Assembly (NCBI GenBank): GCA_902490095.1
Contig: CABUCQ010000005.1
Location: 1-34,237, forward strand
Length of the DNA stretch: 34,237 nt
Direction: 5' to 3'
DNA from: an uncultured Collinsella sp.
GTDB taxonomy: Bacteria; Actinomycetota; Coriobacteriia; Coriobacteriales; Coriobacteriaceae
Positions 22,684 to 29,855 of this stretch are shown one piece after another. Numbering within the stretch: the first letter of the stretch is position 1; the number at the start of each line of letters is the position of its first letter. The translations under genes and the position numbers were made by a program. Below the pieces are notes generated by a model. It was not told the DNA's origin, did no database searches, and saw nothing but the letters and a program-made list of their open reading frames with translations.

Positions 22684-23430
22684 CTAGGCCTCCTCTACGT
22701 TGTCGAGCCCCAGCTCGGCCAGGCTCACACCGCGCGGACGCTCCTTGGAGCGGCGCTCGAGCCACTGCACCAGCATGGCGAGCGGAAAGCAGATGATGAA
22801 GTACATAAGGCAGCAGACGATGTACCCCTGCAGGTAGCCATACAGGCTTACGAAGTTGTCGGAGCGATACATAAGGTCGCCGCCGGCGACGAGCGCCAGC
22901 ACCGACGTGTTCTTGACCAGGTTGAGCGCCTGGTTGCACAGCGGCGGCAGGATGATCTTGAACGTCTGGGGCAGCACGATGTACCAGTAGGCCTGTGCAC
23001 GGGTGAAGCCCTGGCTCTGAGCCGCCTCCATCTGACCGCGCGGAACAGCCTCGATGCCGGTGCGGATGACCTCCGAGATGTAGGCCGCGTGATACAGGCC
23101 CACGCCCAGAAAGCCCAGCACGAACGGCGCGATACGCACCGGCTGGTCAGCACCGGTTATGGCCTGCAAAAACTGCGGGCCGGCCATGTACATAAAAAGC
23201 ACTTGCACGGGCAGCGGGGTGTTCTGGTAAAACTCCACGTACACGCGACTGATGGCGCGCAGCACGCGCGAGCGAGTGGTCGAGAACACGCCCAGCAGCG
23301 TGCCCAGCACCAGCGATAGCAGCAGACCGGCAACAACCACCTGCAGCGTCACGCCAAAGCCCTCCCAGAAGGGCCCCATGTTTTGAAATGTCGTCGACCA
23401 GCGGTCGGCGTCAAACAATCCTTCGAGCAT
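22684..23430 (-). CDS. Polar amino-acid ABC transporter permease (first subunit)
   Basis: The 248 residues contain about five helices and the motif EVIRTGIEAVPRGQMEAAQS followed by QGFTRAQAYWYIVLPQ, the ATPase-contact loop. The segment VYVEFYQNTPLPVQVLFMY is typical of the HisM/GlnP family. The C-terminus is charged (ERRSKERPRG...). The ATG at 23430 follows AAGGAAGG. It lies 24 bp after the binding-protein gene in the operon. Confidence 0.93.
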   Translation of the reverse strand: MLEGLFDADRWSTTFQNMGPFWEGFGVTLQVVVAGLLLSLVLGTLLGVFSTTRSRVLRAISRVYVEFYQNTPLPVQVLFMYMAGPQFLQAITGADQPVRIAPFVLGFLGVGLYHAAYISEVIRTGIEAVPRGQMEAAQSQGFTRAQAYWYIVLPQTFKIILPPLCNQALNLVKNTSVLALVAGGDLMYRSDNFVSLYGYLQGYIVCCLMYFIICFPLAMLVQWLERRSKERPRGVSLAELGLDNVEEA

Positions 23431-23454
23431 TTGATTCCTTCCTTGGACGAACGC

Positions 23455-24330
23455 TTACACAAGACCCCAGGTCTTGACCTCTTGATCGAGCCAACCATCG
23501 GCCAGGCGATCGCAAATCACCTGATTGACCACGGCCGAAAGGTCGCAACCCTTCTTGGTCGCCACGCCGTAGCCCTGCTCGCCGAACTTGACCTCGGGCT
23601 GCAGCAGCTCGACGGTCTCGTTCATGTAGCCGGCCAGCGTGGAGCGGTCCATGGCAAAGACGTCGATATTGCCGGCGTCGAGCGAACTCTTAATGATGGG
23701 ATAGCCGCTAAAGGCCCTAAACTCGGGCTCGCAGTGAAAGCCGTTGTCCTTGATCATCTGCTCGATCAGGCCCTGCGTGGTGGCACCCTGGCTCACACCA
23801 ATGACCTTGCCGTCCAGGTCCTCGATCGAGGTAAAGCCCGAGCGCTTCTTGACCATGAGGCCCACGTAGTCGGTGCGATACGGCGTCGAGAAATCCCAGC
23901 TCTTCTTGCGCTCGTCGGTGATGGTGTAGGTCGCCGCGACCACGTCGAGCTGGCCGTTATCGATGAGCGGACCGCGCGTCTTGGGCGTTACGTCGGTAAA
24001 CTCGACAAGCTCCTGGGCGCGGGCCTCCTTGTAGCTCACGCCAAAGACGGCAGCGGCGATCTGGTAGCACAGGTCGACCTCCATGCCCTCAAAGCGACCC
24101 TTGGCGGTGTCGTAATAGCCGTAGCCGGGAACGTCCTTCTTAACGCCGGCATTTAGGTGGCCGCGCGACTTGATGGCTGCGAGCTTGGAACCCGCATCGG
24201 AACTCTCGCCGCTGGTAGAGCTACCGCAGCCCGTGAGCGCGGTACCCGTCAGTGCGAGCATGCCGGCGCCCGCCAGCAGCAAAAAGTGACGGCGCGAAAC
24301 AGCCGCCCTCGTCATATCCGTCATATCCAT
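23455..24330 (-). CDS. Amino-acid ABC transporter substrate-binding lipoprotein (Tat-type signal)
   Basis: This is an extracellular solute-binding family 3 protein of about 291 residues. Its leader has a twin-arginine motif SRRHFLL, a hydrophobic core, and a lipobox LTGC (Cys near residue 35), so it should be exported folded and lipid-anchored. The mature part starts with a Ser/Gly linker, then KLAAIKSRGHLNAGVKKD and GYGYYDTAKGRFEGMEVDLC, as in glutamate/cystine-type binding proteins, with NGQLDVVAATYTITDERKK in the ligand cleft. Start codons GTG at 24333, ATG at 24330 and ATG at 24324 cluster without a clear ribosome site; I use 24330. It starts 9 bp after the ATPase stop, so translation is probably coupled. 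Confidence 0.9.
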   Translation of the reverse strand: MDMTDMTRAAVSRRHFLLLAGAGMLALTGTALTGCGSSTSGESSDAGSKLAAIKSRGHLNAGVKKDVPGYGYYDTAKGRFEGMEVDLCYQIAAAVFGVSYKEARAQELVEFTDVTPKTRGPLIDNGQLDVVAATYTITDERKKSWDFSTPYRTDYVGLMVKKRSGFTSIEDLDGKVIGVSQGATTQGLIEQMIKDNGFHCEPEFRAFSGYPIIKSSLDAGNIDVFAMDRSTLAGYMNETVELLQPEVKFGEQGYGVATKKGCDLSAVVNQVICDRLADGWLDQEVKTWGLV

Positions 24331-24339
24331 CACCCGCGC

Positions 24340-25071
24340 CTAGTGCAGGATCTTGGACAGGAACTCGCGGCAGCGCGGGTTCTCGGGGTTATCGAAGAAG
24401 TGCTCGGGCGTGCCCTCCTCCAGGATGCGGCCGTCCTCCATAAAGATGACGCGGTCGGCCACCTGGCGCGCAAAGCCCATCTCGTGCGTCACGCAGATCA
24501 TGGTGATGTCCTCCTGCGCGAGCTCGATCATAACGTCCAGGACCTCCTGGACCATCTCGGGGTCGAGCGCCGAGGTCGGCTCGTCAAACAGGATGATGGG
24601 CTGCTTGGTGCACAGGGCACGGGCGATGGCGATGCGCTGCTGCTGACCGCCCGAGAGGTTCTGCGGGTACTCGCCGGCCTTATGCGCCATGCCGACGCGC
24701 TTGAGTGCGGCGATGGCGATCTGGGTCGCCTCCTCCTTGCTCTTCTTTTGCAGCTTGATGGGTGCGAGCGTCAGGTTGCCGAGCACCGTCATATTGGGAT
24801 ACAGGTTGAACTGCTGAAACACCATGGAGCTGTACTTGCGAGCCATTTCCAGGTGATTCTTTTTGGTGAGCGGCGTACCGTCGATGATGACTTCGCCCGA
24901 TGTGGGCTCCTCAAGATAATCGACGCAACGGATGAGCGTCGACTTACCCGAACCGGACGGCCCGATCATGACGAGCTTCTCGCCGCGCTTGACGGTGAGG
25001 TTGATATCTTTGAGCACATGCAGGTCGCCAAAGTACTTGTTGAGATGCTTGATCTCGATCATGTCTGCCAT
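24340..25071 (-). CDS. Polar amino-acid ABC transporter ATP-binding protein (GlnQ/HisP family)
   Basis: The 243 residues are a complete ABC ATPase: Walker A GPSGSGKSTLIRC at about 38, Q-loop VFQQFNLYPNMTVLGN, signature LSGGQQQRIAIARAL, Walker B IILFDEPTSALDPE and switch His in VTHEMGFARQVADRV. It energises the two downstream permeases from the cytosolic face. The ATG at 25071 follows GGGAAGGGA. It is the first gene of the four-gene transporter operon; a large palindrome lies about 115 bp upstream. Confidence 0.95.
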   Translation of the reverse strand: MADMIEIKHLNKYFGDLHVLKDINLTVKRGEKLVMIGPSGSGKSTLIRCVDYLEEPTSGEVIIDGTPLTKKNHLEMARKYSSMVFQQFNLYPNMTVLGNLTLAPIKLQKKSKEEATQIAIAALKRVGMAHKAGEYPQNLSGGQQQRIAIARALCTKQPIILFDEPTSALDPEMVQEVLDVMIELAQEDITMICVTHEMGFARQVADRVIFMEDGRILEEGTPEHFFDNPENPRCREFLSKILH

Positions 25072-25187
25072 GAATGTCCCTTCCCTGCGTTTACACGAGT
25101 TGAACTATTGTACGGAAAGAACCACGTTTCCGCAGCCCACACTACATTCCCGTAAAGAACCCGCAATCTTCCACCTGCTCGTTGGCA

Positions 25188-25254
25188 CTCATTGGGGACA
25201 GACTTAAATGAGTACCTGCTCATTGGGCACTCATTTAAGTCTGTCCCCAATGAG
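25188..25254. repeat. Family B palindrome with perfect 26-bp arms
   Basis: The arm 25188-25213 (starting CTCATTGGGGACAGAC) is an exact inverse of 25229-25254; the 15-base loop is ACCTGCTCATTGGGC. The loop and its right neighbour copy the bases just before the left arm (CCTGCTCGTTGG-CACTCATT), so a direct repeat overlaps the inverted one. It separates the ABC operon from the YqeY gene's terminator. Confidence 0.92.
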
Positions 25255-25280
25255 TAGCGGGGGACGCCCTTCATCGCCCA

Positions 25281-25314
25281 GCAAAAAGGGGCGCGACCAC
25301 GTGGTCGTGCCCCT
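25281..25314 (-). terminator. Intrinsic terminator after yqeY-like gene
   Basis: On the minus strand AGGGGCACGACCAC pairs with GTGGTCGCGCCCCT with one mismatch and is followed by TTTTT. It lies 28 bp after the stop codon. Confidence 0.88.
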
Positions 25315-25341
25315 CACTATCAGCTGTTTGTCGATTGCACC

Positions 25342-25785
25342 TTACGCTAATTTGCCGCCGACGATCTTTGCTGCTGCCGGCTTGTCGAAGTTGCCGCCGG
25401 TGGCCTTGCCGAGTGCTCCCATGACCTGGCCCATCTGCTTCTTGGAAGTAGCGCCCAGCTCGGCGATAACCTGCTCGATCAGGGCCTCGAGCTCCTCGCC
25501 CGAAACCTGCGCGGGCAGCAGGCTCTCCAGGATCTTGACCTGCTCGGTCAGGTTGTCGGTACGCTCCTGGTCGGTGCCGGCCTTGATGGACATCTCCAGC
25601 GTCTCGCTCGTCTGCTTGATCAGACGCTTGATCATGCTGTTGACGTCTTCCTCGGTCACATCGCGGCGCTCATTGACCTCGATATTCTTCACCTCGGCCT
25701 TAACCTGGCGAATGATGGACAGGCGAACCTTGTCCTTGGCCTTCATGGCCGCGATCATTTCCTTCTGCAGCTCTTCGTTGGTCAT
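25342..25785 (-). CDS. GatB/YqeY domain protein
   Basis: The 147 residues are a stand-alone YqeY protein. Its N-terminal helical domain (MTNEELQKEMIAAMKAKDKV, then RLSIIRQVKAEVKN) and C-terminal domain (LLPAQVSGEELEALIEQVIA, then KKQMGQVMGALG) match the tRNA-binding tail of GatB amidotransferase subunits. It may bind tRNA; its exact function is not established. I start at the ATG at 25785, seven bases after AGAGGA; a TTG two codons earlier overlaps the ribosome site. It follows the foldase gene by 54 bp and probably shares its transcript. Confidence 0.9.
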   Translation of the reverse strand: MTNEELQKEMIAAMKAKDKVRLSIIRQVKAEVKNIEVNERRDVTEEDVNSMIKRLIKQTSETLEMSIKAGTDQERTDNLTEQVKILESLLPAQVSGEELEALIEQVIAELGATSKKQMGQVMGALGKATGGNFDKPAAAKIVGGKLA

Positions 25786-25839
25786 CTGCAAATCCTCTCT
25801 AATAGCGTGGGCGGCACTCGCGCGAGCACCGCCCCATGA

Positions 25840-27060
25840 TTACTCAGTCGTCGACGAATCGTCGGTCGAACTCTTGGTGATGCCCTTCAGACTCACGTTA
25901 TAGGGTACGTCCTTGGGCATGGGGTTGACGGTGATGTCGGCATCCTTCTTGTACTGTTCCAGCCACTCGCTGTACGCGGTGCTGGCCGCTTGCGTCTTCA
26001 CCACGTTGGAGACGTACTTTTTGATGGCCTTGGGCACCTGCTTAATGTCATCGACCTGATTATCGACATGGAAGTAGTCGGTGCACTTGATGATGTGATA
26101 ACCATAGGTCGACTCGACGACACCGCTCACATCGCCCTTGTTGAGTCCCTCGAGCGCCGCCTGGTAGCTGTCGACGAAGGTGGTGAGCTTGTCCCAGCCC
26201 ACGTCGCCCTTCTTCTCCTTGGAGCCGGTGTCGTCGGAATACTGCTCCACGGCGTCCTCAAAGCTCAGCTCGCCGGAGTTGATCTTGTCCAGGCACTCCT
26301 GTGCCTTGGCCTTGGCGGCGGCCTTGTCCTCGTCGGAAGCGTCGGAATCGACCTTGATCAGGATATTCGACGAACGGCGGGCATCGTTGTAGTTGGACAG
26401 GTTCTCATTGATGTAATCGACAATCTCGCTGTCCTTGGGCTTGCTGGTGGGTGCCACGGCATCCTTGAGCTTCTGCTGCGCCAGGCTCTCCTTGAGCGAA
26501 TCCTTGTAGGTGTCCTCGGTATAGCCGTAGGTCTTGAGGGTCTTCTTAAAGGCCTTGGCACCGCCCGCGCTCTTGCACGCGTCCTTCCAAGCCTTCTCGA
26601 CCTCCTCGTCCGACACCGTCACGCCGTTCTCCTTCTGTGCCTGTTGAAGCAGAATCTGCTGCGCATAGGAGTCGATGAGTTGCTTGCGGTACTTCTTGGG
26701 CGTGAGGTCGTTGTCGACCAGATACTGCGCCCAGTCCTTGTCTTTGGTGTAGCCGTAGGACGTGCGCATGCTCATGATCTGCTTGGTCACGGTGTCCTCG
26801 GTGAGGTTGGTGCCGTTGATAGTAGCAGCAACACCGCCGGTCAGCTTGTAGCCCGAGGTGTCCTCGGCCTGCGACATAAGGCCGGAGCACGCCATCGCCG
26901 AGACGGAAAGCAGCATCGCCAGCACACCGATGACCACCAGGACGATCTTGACGGTCTTAGACACGTACGTCTTGCGCTGCTTCTTGCGAGAGCTGGAGGC
27001 AGCGCGGGCCTGCTGCTCGGGCGTCGGCGCGGCCTCGGAGTTCTTTTTCTTATTTGCCAT
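25840..27060 (-). CDS. Membrane-anchored parvulin-type peptidyl-prolyl isomerase (PrsA/SurA-like)
   Basis: The 406 residues have a Lys/Arg/Ser-rich cytosolic head (about 36 residues), one hydrophobic segment (VKIVLVVIGVLAMLLSVSAM, then AC), and a large extracytoplasmic part. An N-terminal chaperone region (residues about 65-210) with GVAATINGTNLTEDTVTKQI precedes a parvulin domain (about 215-330) with SNILIKVD, FEDAVEQYSDD, GDVGWDK and YGYHIIKCTD. It would help fold exported proteins outside the membrane. The Cys in AMACSG is a poor lipobox, so anchoring by the helix is more likely. The ATG at 27060 follows AAAGG; the frame to 27159 reads through repeats. The C-terminus is Ser/Thr/Asp-rich. 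Confidence 0.9.
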   Translation of the reverse strand: MANKKKNSEAAPTPEQQARAASSSRKKQRKTYVSKTVKIVLVVIGVLAMLLSVSAMACSGLMSQAEDTSGYKLTGGVAATINGTNLTEDTVTKQIMSMRTSYGYTKDKDWAQYLVDNDLTPKKYRKQLIDSYAQQILLQQAQKENGVTVSDEEVEKAWKDACKSAGGAKAFKKTLKTYGYTEDTYKDSLKESLAQQKLKDAVAPTSKPKDSEIVDYINENLSNYNDARRSSNILIKVDSDASDEDKAAAKAKAQECLDKINSGELSFEDAVEQYSDDTGSKEKKGDVGWDKLTTFVDSYQAALEGLNKGDVSGVVESTYGYHIIKCTDYFHVDNQVDDIKQVPKAIKKYVSNVVKTQAASTAYSEWLEQYKKDADITVNPMPKDVPYNVSLKGITKSSTDDSSTTE

Positions 27061-27135
27061 AGTTGGCCTTTCGCATAACGAATCGAACAAACGCCATTGT
27101 GTCACAACGCAGCCCCCGCGGCACGCTTGGTGCAT

Positions 27136-27179
27136 GGGGGACAGGTTAATCTGCACCATTTTGGTGCAAAGGGGACAGC
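27136..27179. repeat. Family B element with TGCACCA dyad
   Basis: Two GGGGACAG words (27137 and 27171) flank the perfect dyad TGCACCA-TTT-TGGTGCA near 27151-27167. It lies upstream of the foldase gene, possibly within its promoter region. Confidence 0.6.
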
Positions 27180-27194
27180 TCTGACACTTGGCAG

Positions 27195-27265
27195 TTGGGG
27201 ACGTTCTTTATATGCCGGCACTTCGGGACTGTCCCTTACTGCCGGCAGAAAAGGAACGTCCCCAA
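27195..27265. repeat. Nested triple palindrome, family B
   Basis: The outer arms TTGGGGACGTTC / GAACGTCCCCAA enclose a second pair TGCCGGCA / TGCCGGCA (27213 and 27240), which encloses a third, GGGAC-T-GTCCC. It lies 20 bp past the EIIA stop codon (minus strand). Confidence 0.85.
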
Positions 27266-27284
27266 GTGCCGGCTCAGCCCCATC

Positions 27285-27749
27285 CTAGAAGTGGCGGCGA
27301 ATGGCGTCGACCATGCCCTGGGGCGTGGTCTGGCCGAGCACATCGGCTGCGGCATCGGCATCCATAAAGATATTCATGAGTGCCTGCAGGGCCTCGACCT
27401 GGCCGCCCGGCTCGGCTATCCCCAAGTTGATGATGATCTGCGCCGGCACCGGAGCGCCCATGCCAGCCATAGCGTTAAATGTCACGGGCGCGGCGGGCTT
27501 CACCACCGCGATATAGGGCTTAGCCACGAACCCCGGATCGGTATGCGGGATGGCGATGTTGGCCGCCGGCATGGCAAGGCCCGTGGGATAGGCATCCTCG
27601 CGCGTGCGAACGGCGTCGAGCCAACCGGACGCAATGTAGCCACGCGGGGCAAGCTCGCCCTCGAGCCGCGCAAACACCTCATCCGGCGTTGCACACTCCC
27701 AATCAAAAAACACCAGCTCAGGCGTAAACAGCGCTTCGTTATCCGCCAT
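27285..27749 (-). CDS. Stand-alone PTS EIIA component (fructose/galactitol type)
   Basis: The 154 residues are a PTS EIIA type-2 domain. His69 in ANIAIPHTDPG is the expected phosphorylation site, accepting phosphate from HPr. The N-terminus (ELVFFDWECATPDEVFARLE) and GYIASGWLDAVRTREDAYPT fit the GatA-like branch. No EIIB, EIIC or sugar enzyme gene lies nearby, so it either serves a transporter elsewhere or acts as a regulatory EIIA. The ATG at 27749 follows GAGAGGTGAG. The gene is enclosed by family B palindromes on both sides. Confidence 0.88.
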   Translation of the reverse strand: MADNEALFTPELVFFDWECATPDEVFARLEGELAPRGYIASGWLDAVRTREDAYPTGLAMPAANIAIPHTDPGFVAKPYIAVVKPAAPVTFNAMAGMGAPVPAQIIINLGIAEPGGQVEALQALMNIFMDADAAADVLGQTTPQGMVDAIRRHF

Positions 27750-27769
27750 GCACTCACCTCTCTCACCTA

Positions 27770-27821
27770 GTCACCTGGGACGTTCTTAAACGGCTAGTCG
27801 TTTAAGAACGTCCCAGGTGAC
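27770..27821. repeat. Family B palindrome with perfect 23-bp arms
   Basis: The arm 27770-27792 (GTCACCTGGGACGTTC...) is an exact inverse of 27799-27821; the loop is GCTAGT. It lies 20 bp upstream of the EIIA start and 6 bp from the T-tract of the purN terminator. Confidence 0.92.
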
Positions 27822-27826
27822 CACCC

Positions 27827-27869
27827 AAAACAAAAGGTGGCCACGCGCGCCTTGGCGCCAATGACCACC
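27827..27869 (-). terminator. Intrinsic terminator of the pur operon
   Basis: On the minus strand GGTGG...CCACC with inner GGCGC/GCGCC pairing is followed by TTTTGTTTT. It lies about 33 bp past the purN stop codon. Confidence 0.7.
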
Positions 27870-27901
27870 CTGACTACTCGGCTAAATTGTACTGTGCGTC
27901 G

Positions 27902-28603
27902 CTAGCCGCGAGGCGCGTCAATTACCACCTTGCCGCTCTCCAGCACGTGAACGCGGCCGTCGGCGAGCATCTGCACGACCTCGGGATACAGCACGTGCTC
28001 AATCGCATGGATGTGCTCCTCGAGCGTGTCGACATCCCAGCCCTCCTCAACAGCCAGCGCACGCTGGGCGATGATGGGACCGTTGTCGTAGATCTCGTTG
28101 GCAAAATGCACGGTCACGCCAGTTACCTTGACGCCGCGCGCAAAGGCGTCGTCAATCGCATGCGCACCGGTAAAGCTCGGCAGCAGCGCCGGATGCAAGT
28201 TGACCACGCGGTTGGGAAACGCCGCCAGCAGAGGCGTGTGCACCATGCGCATGTAGCCGGCCATGACCACATACTCGCAGCCGCGTTCGAGCAGCTCGTG
28301 CGCGATGACCTCGTCGGCGGCAATAGGGTCGGCATAGACATCCTTGGACAGCGTGAGCGTCTGGATGCCCGCGCGCTCAGCGCGCTGCAAACCCTTAGCC
28401 GAAGGACGGCTCGACACCACAAGTTCAATCGAAGCGTTGAGCTTGCCGGCGGCGATCAGATCGATCAGCGCCTGCAGGTTGGTACCCGAACCGCTGATGA
28501 GCACACCGATCTTGAGCGGCTCGGCCGTATCGGTGCCGGTCGGACGGGTATAGGACACAAAATCCAGGCCCTCGGCGGCAGCCATCTGCTCGTTAGCGCT
28601 CAT
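27902..28603 (-). CDS. purN: Phosphoribosylglycinamide formyltransferase
   Basis: PurN transfers a formyl group from 10-formyl-THF to GAR in purine synthesis. The 233 residues show the phosphate-binding IGVLISGSGTNLQALID, the catalytic NLHPALLPSFTGAHAI (Asn and His) and HFANEIYDNGPII with the catalytic Asp. An N-terminal tail of about 30 residues (ending TGTDTAEPL) precedes the usual start; the ATG at 28603 is kept because it lies in the purM stop region and gives coupled translation (11-bp overlap). A shorter start at residue 7 is possible. Confidence 0.94.
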   Translation of the reverse strand: MSANEQMAAAEGLDFVSYTRPTGTDTAEPLKIGVLISGSGTNLQALIDLIAAGKLNASIELVVSSRPSAKGLQRAERAGIQTLTLSKDVYADPIAADEVIAHELLERGCEYVVMAGYMRMVHTPLLAAFPNRVVNLHPALLPSFTGAHAIDDAFARGVKVTGVTVHFANEIYDNGPIIAQRALAVEEGWDVDTLEEHIHAIEHVLYPEVVQMLADGRVHVLESGKVVIDAPRG

Positions 28604-29696
28604 CGGAGTACACGACCTTACCGGAACCCTCGACGCACTCGCCCACGCGGAACGGCTTCTCGCCCAGCGCGACCAGGGCCTCGGTCACGGCAGCCTCGTC
28701 CTCGGGGGCGACAATCAGGCACAGGCCGACGCCCATGTTGAAGGTCTTGCACGCCTCGTTGGGCGCGAGCTCGGCCTGGCGCGACACATAGGTGATGACG
28801 GGCGGAACGTCCCAACCCATCTCGGCACCGTTGCGGGTGACCACAGCGTCGACGTCGTCGGCGAGCGCACGGTTGAGGTTCTCGGTAATACCGCCGCCAG
28901 TGATGTGGGCGATGGCGTGCACCGGAGCGCCACCGCGCAGCAGCTCCAGAATAGGCTTGACGTAGATGCGCGTGGGAGCCAGCAGGGCGTCGGCCAGCGA
29001 TGCGCCACCGAGCTCCTCGAGCGGACGGCTCAGCTCCTCGGCCTTAGCGGCGGCCTCGGGCGTGCCCGGCTTAATGCCGTCGACGCCAATGACCTTGCGC
29101 ACGAGCGAGTAGCCGTTGGAATGCACGCCGGTGGAGGGCAGGCCCAGAATCACGTCGCCGGGGCGGACGTTCGCGGGGTCGAGCATCTTGGGACGGTCGA
29201 CGACGCCCACGGTAAATCCGGCAAGGTCGTAGTCGGCAGGAGCCATGACGCCGGGGTGCTCGGCCATCTCGCCGCCCACGAGCGCGCAGCCCGCGAGCTT
29301 GCAGCCGTCGGCCACACCCTTGATGATCTTTGCCATGTGCTCGGCCTCAATATGGCCGATGGCAACGTAGTCCAGGAAGAACAGCGGCTCGGCGCCCGAA
29401 GCCAGAATGTCGTTGACGCACATAGCGACCAGGTCCTGGCCCACCGTCTCGTGACGGTCCATGATCTGGGCGAGCACGAGTTTGGTGCCCACGCCGTCGG
29501 TACCGCTAATCAGAATCGGGTCTTCCATATCCTTAAGCGCGGCGGCCGAGAACAGGCCGCCGAAGCCGCCGATGCCGCCGATAACCTCGGGGCGATTGGT
29601 GTCCTTGACCATCTGCTTAATCGCGTCGACGGCGCGGCCGCCCTCAGCGGTATCGACGCCGGCATCCTCATACGTCACATGCTTGCTGTCGCTCAT
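28593..29696 (-). CDS. purM: Phosphoribosylformylglycinamidine cyclo-ligase (AIR synthetase)
   Basis: PurM closes the imidazole ring of AIR using ATP. The 367 residues start MSDSKHVTYEDAGVDTAEGG, the family hallmark, followed by GGFGGLFSAA, ISGTDGVGTKLVLA, ALVGGEMAEHPG and VILGLPSTGVHSNGYSLVRK, all conserved in PurM. Length is slightly above the usual 345-350. The ATG at 29696 follows GAGAGGAAGG. It overlaps purN and lies 157 bp after purF, whose stop borders a family C repeat. Confidence 0.97.
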   Translation of the reverse strand: MSDSKHVTYEDAGVDTAEGGRAVDAIKQMVKDTNRPEVIGGIGGFGGLFSAAALKDMEDPILISGTDGVGTKLVLAQIMDRHETVGQDLVAMCVNDILASGAEPLFFLDYVAIGHIEAEHMAKIIKGVADGCKLAGCALVGGEMAEHPGVMAPADYDLAGFTVGVVDRPKMLDPANVRPGDVILGLPSTGVHSNGYSLVRKVIGVDGIKPGTPEAAAKAEELSRPLEELGGASLADALLAPTRIYVKPILELLRGGAPVHAIAHITGGGITENLNRALADDVDAVVTRNGAEMGWDVPPVITYVSRQAELAPNEACKTFNMGVGLCLIVAPEDEAAVTEALVALGEKPFRVGECVEGSGKVVYSDER

Positions 29697-29814
29697 CTGA
29701 GCCTTCCTCTCCCACTACCGTGGCGCCGCGCGGGCGCCAAACGGTGCTCATAGTTGCGTTCATTTCGGCGCGCGCCATAACAGCACGCGCCGTCATATCA
29801 ACAAAACAGCAGGT

Positions 29815-29855
29815 AAAACCTACCAAAATAAACCTGTACCCACATGGCAGGTTTT
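29815..29855 (+). repeat. Family C repeat, copy 3 (touches purF stop)
   Basis: It begins AAAACCTACCAAAATAAACC, continues TGTACCCACA and closes TGGCAGGTTTT. The closing bases run into the purF stop codon (TAA on the minus strand at 29856-29854), just as copy 1 runs into the pth stop. Confidence 0.78.

Noticed and set aside
21250..23319. 689-codon plus-strand open frame across the ABC permease and kinase-like genes
   Set aside because: The minus-strand genes in the same interval have clear families, ribosome sites and operon spacing; the open frame is a GC-composition artefact. The same holds for 29866-31602 and 4931-6652.
27060..27159. Longer foldase start at 27159
   Set aside because: The added 33 residues are encoded by repeat-containing DNA and the Met at 27060 begins the Lys-rich head right after AAAGG.
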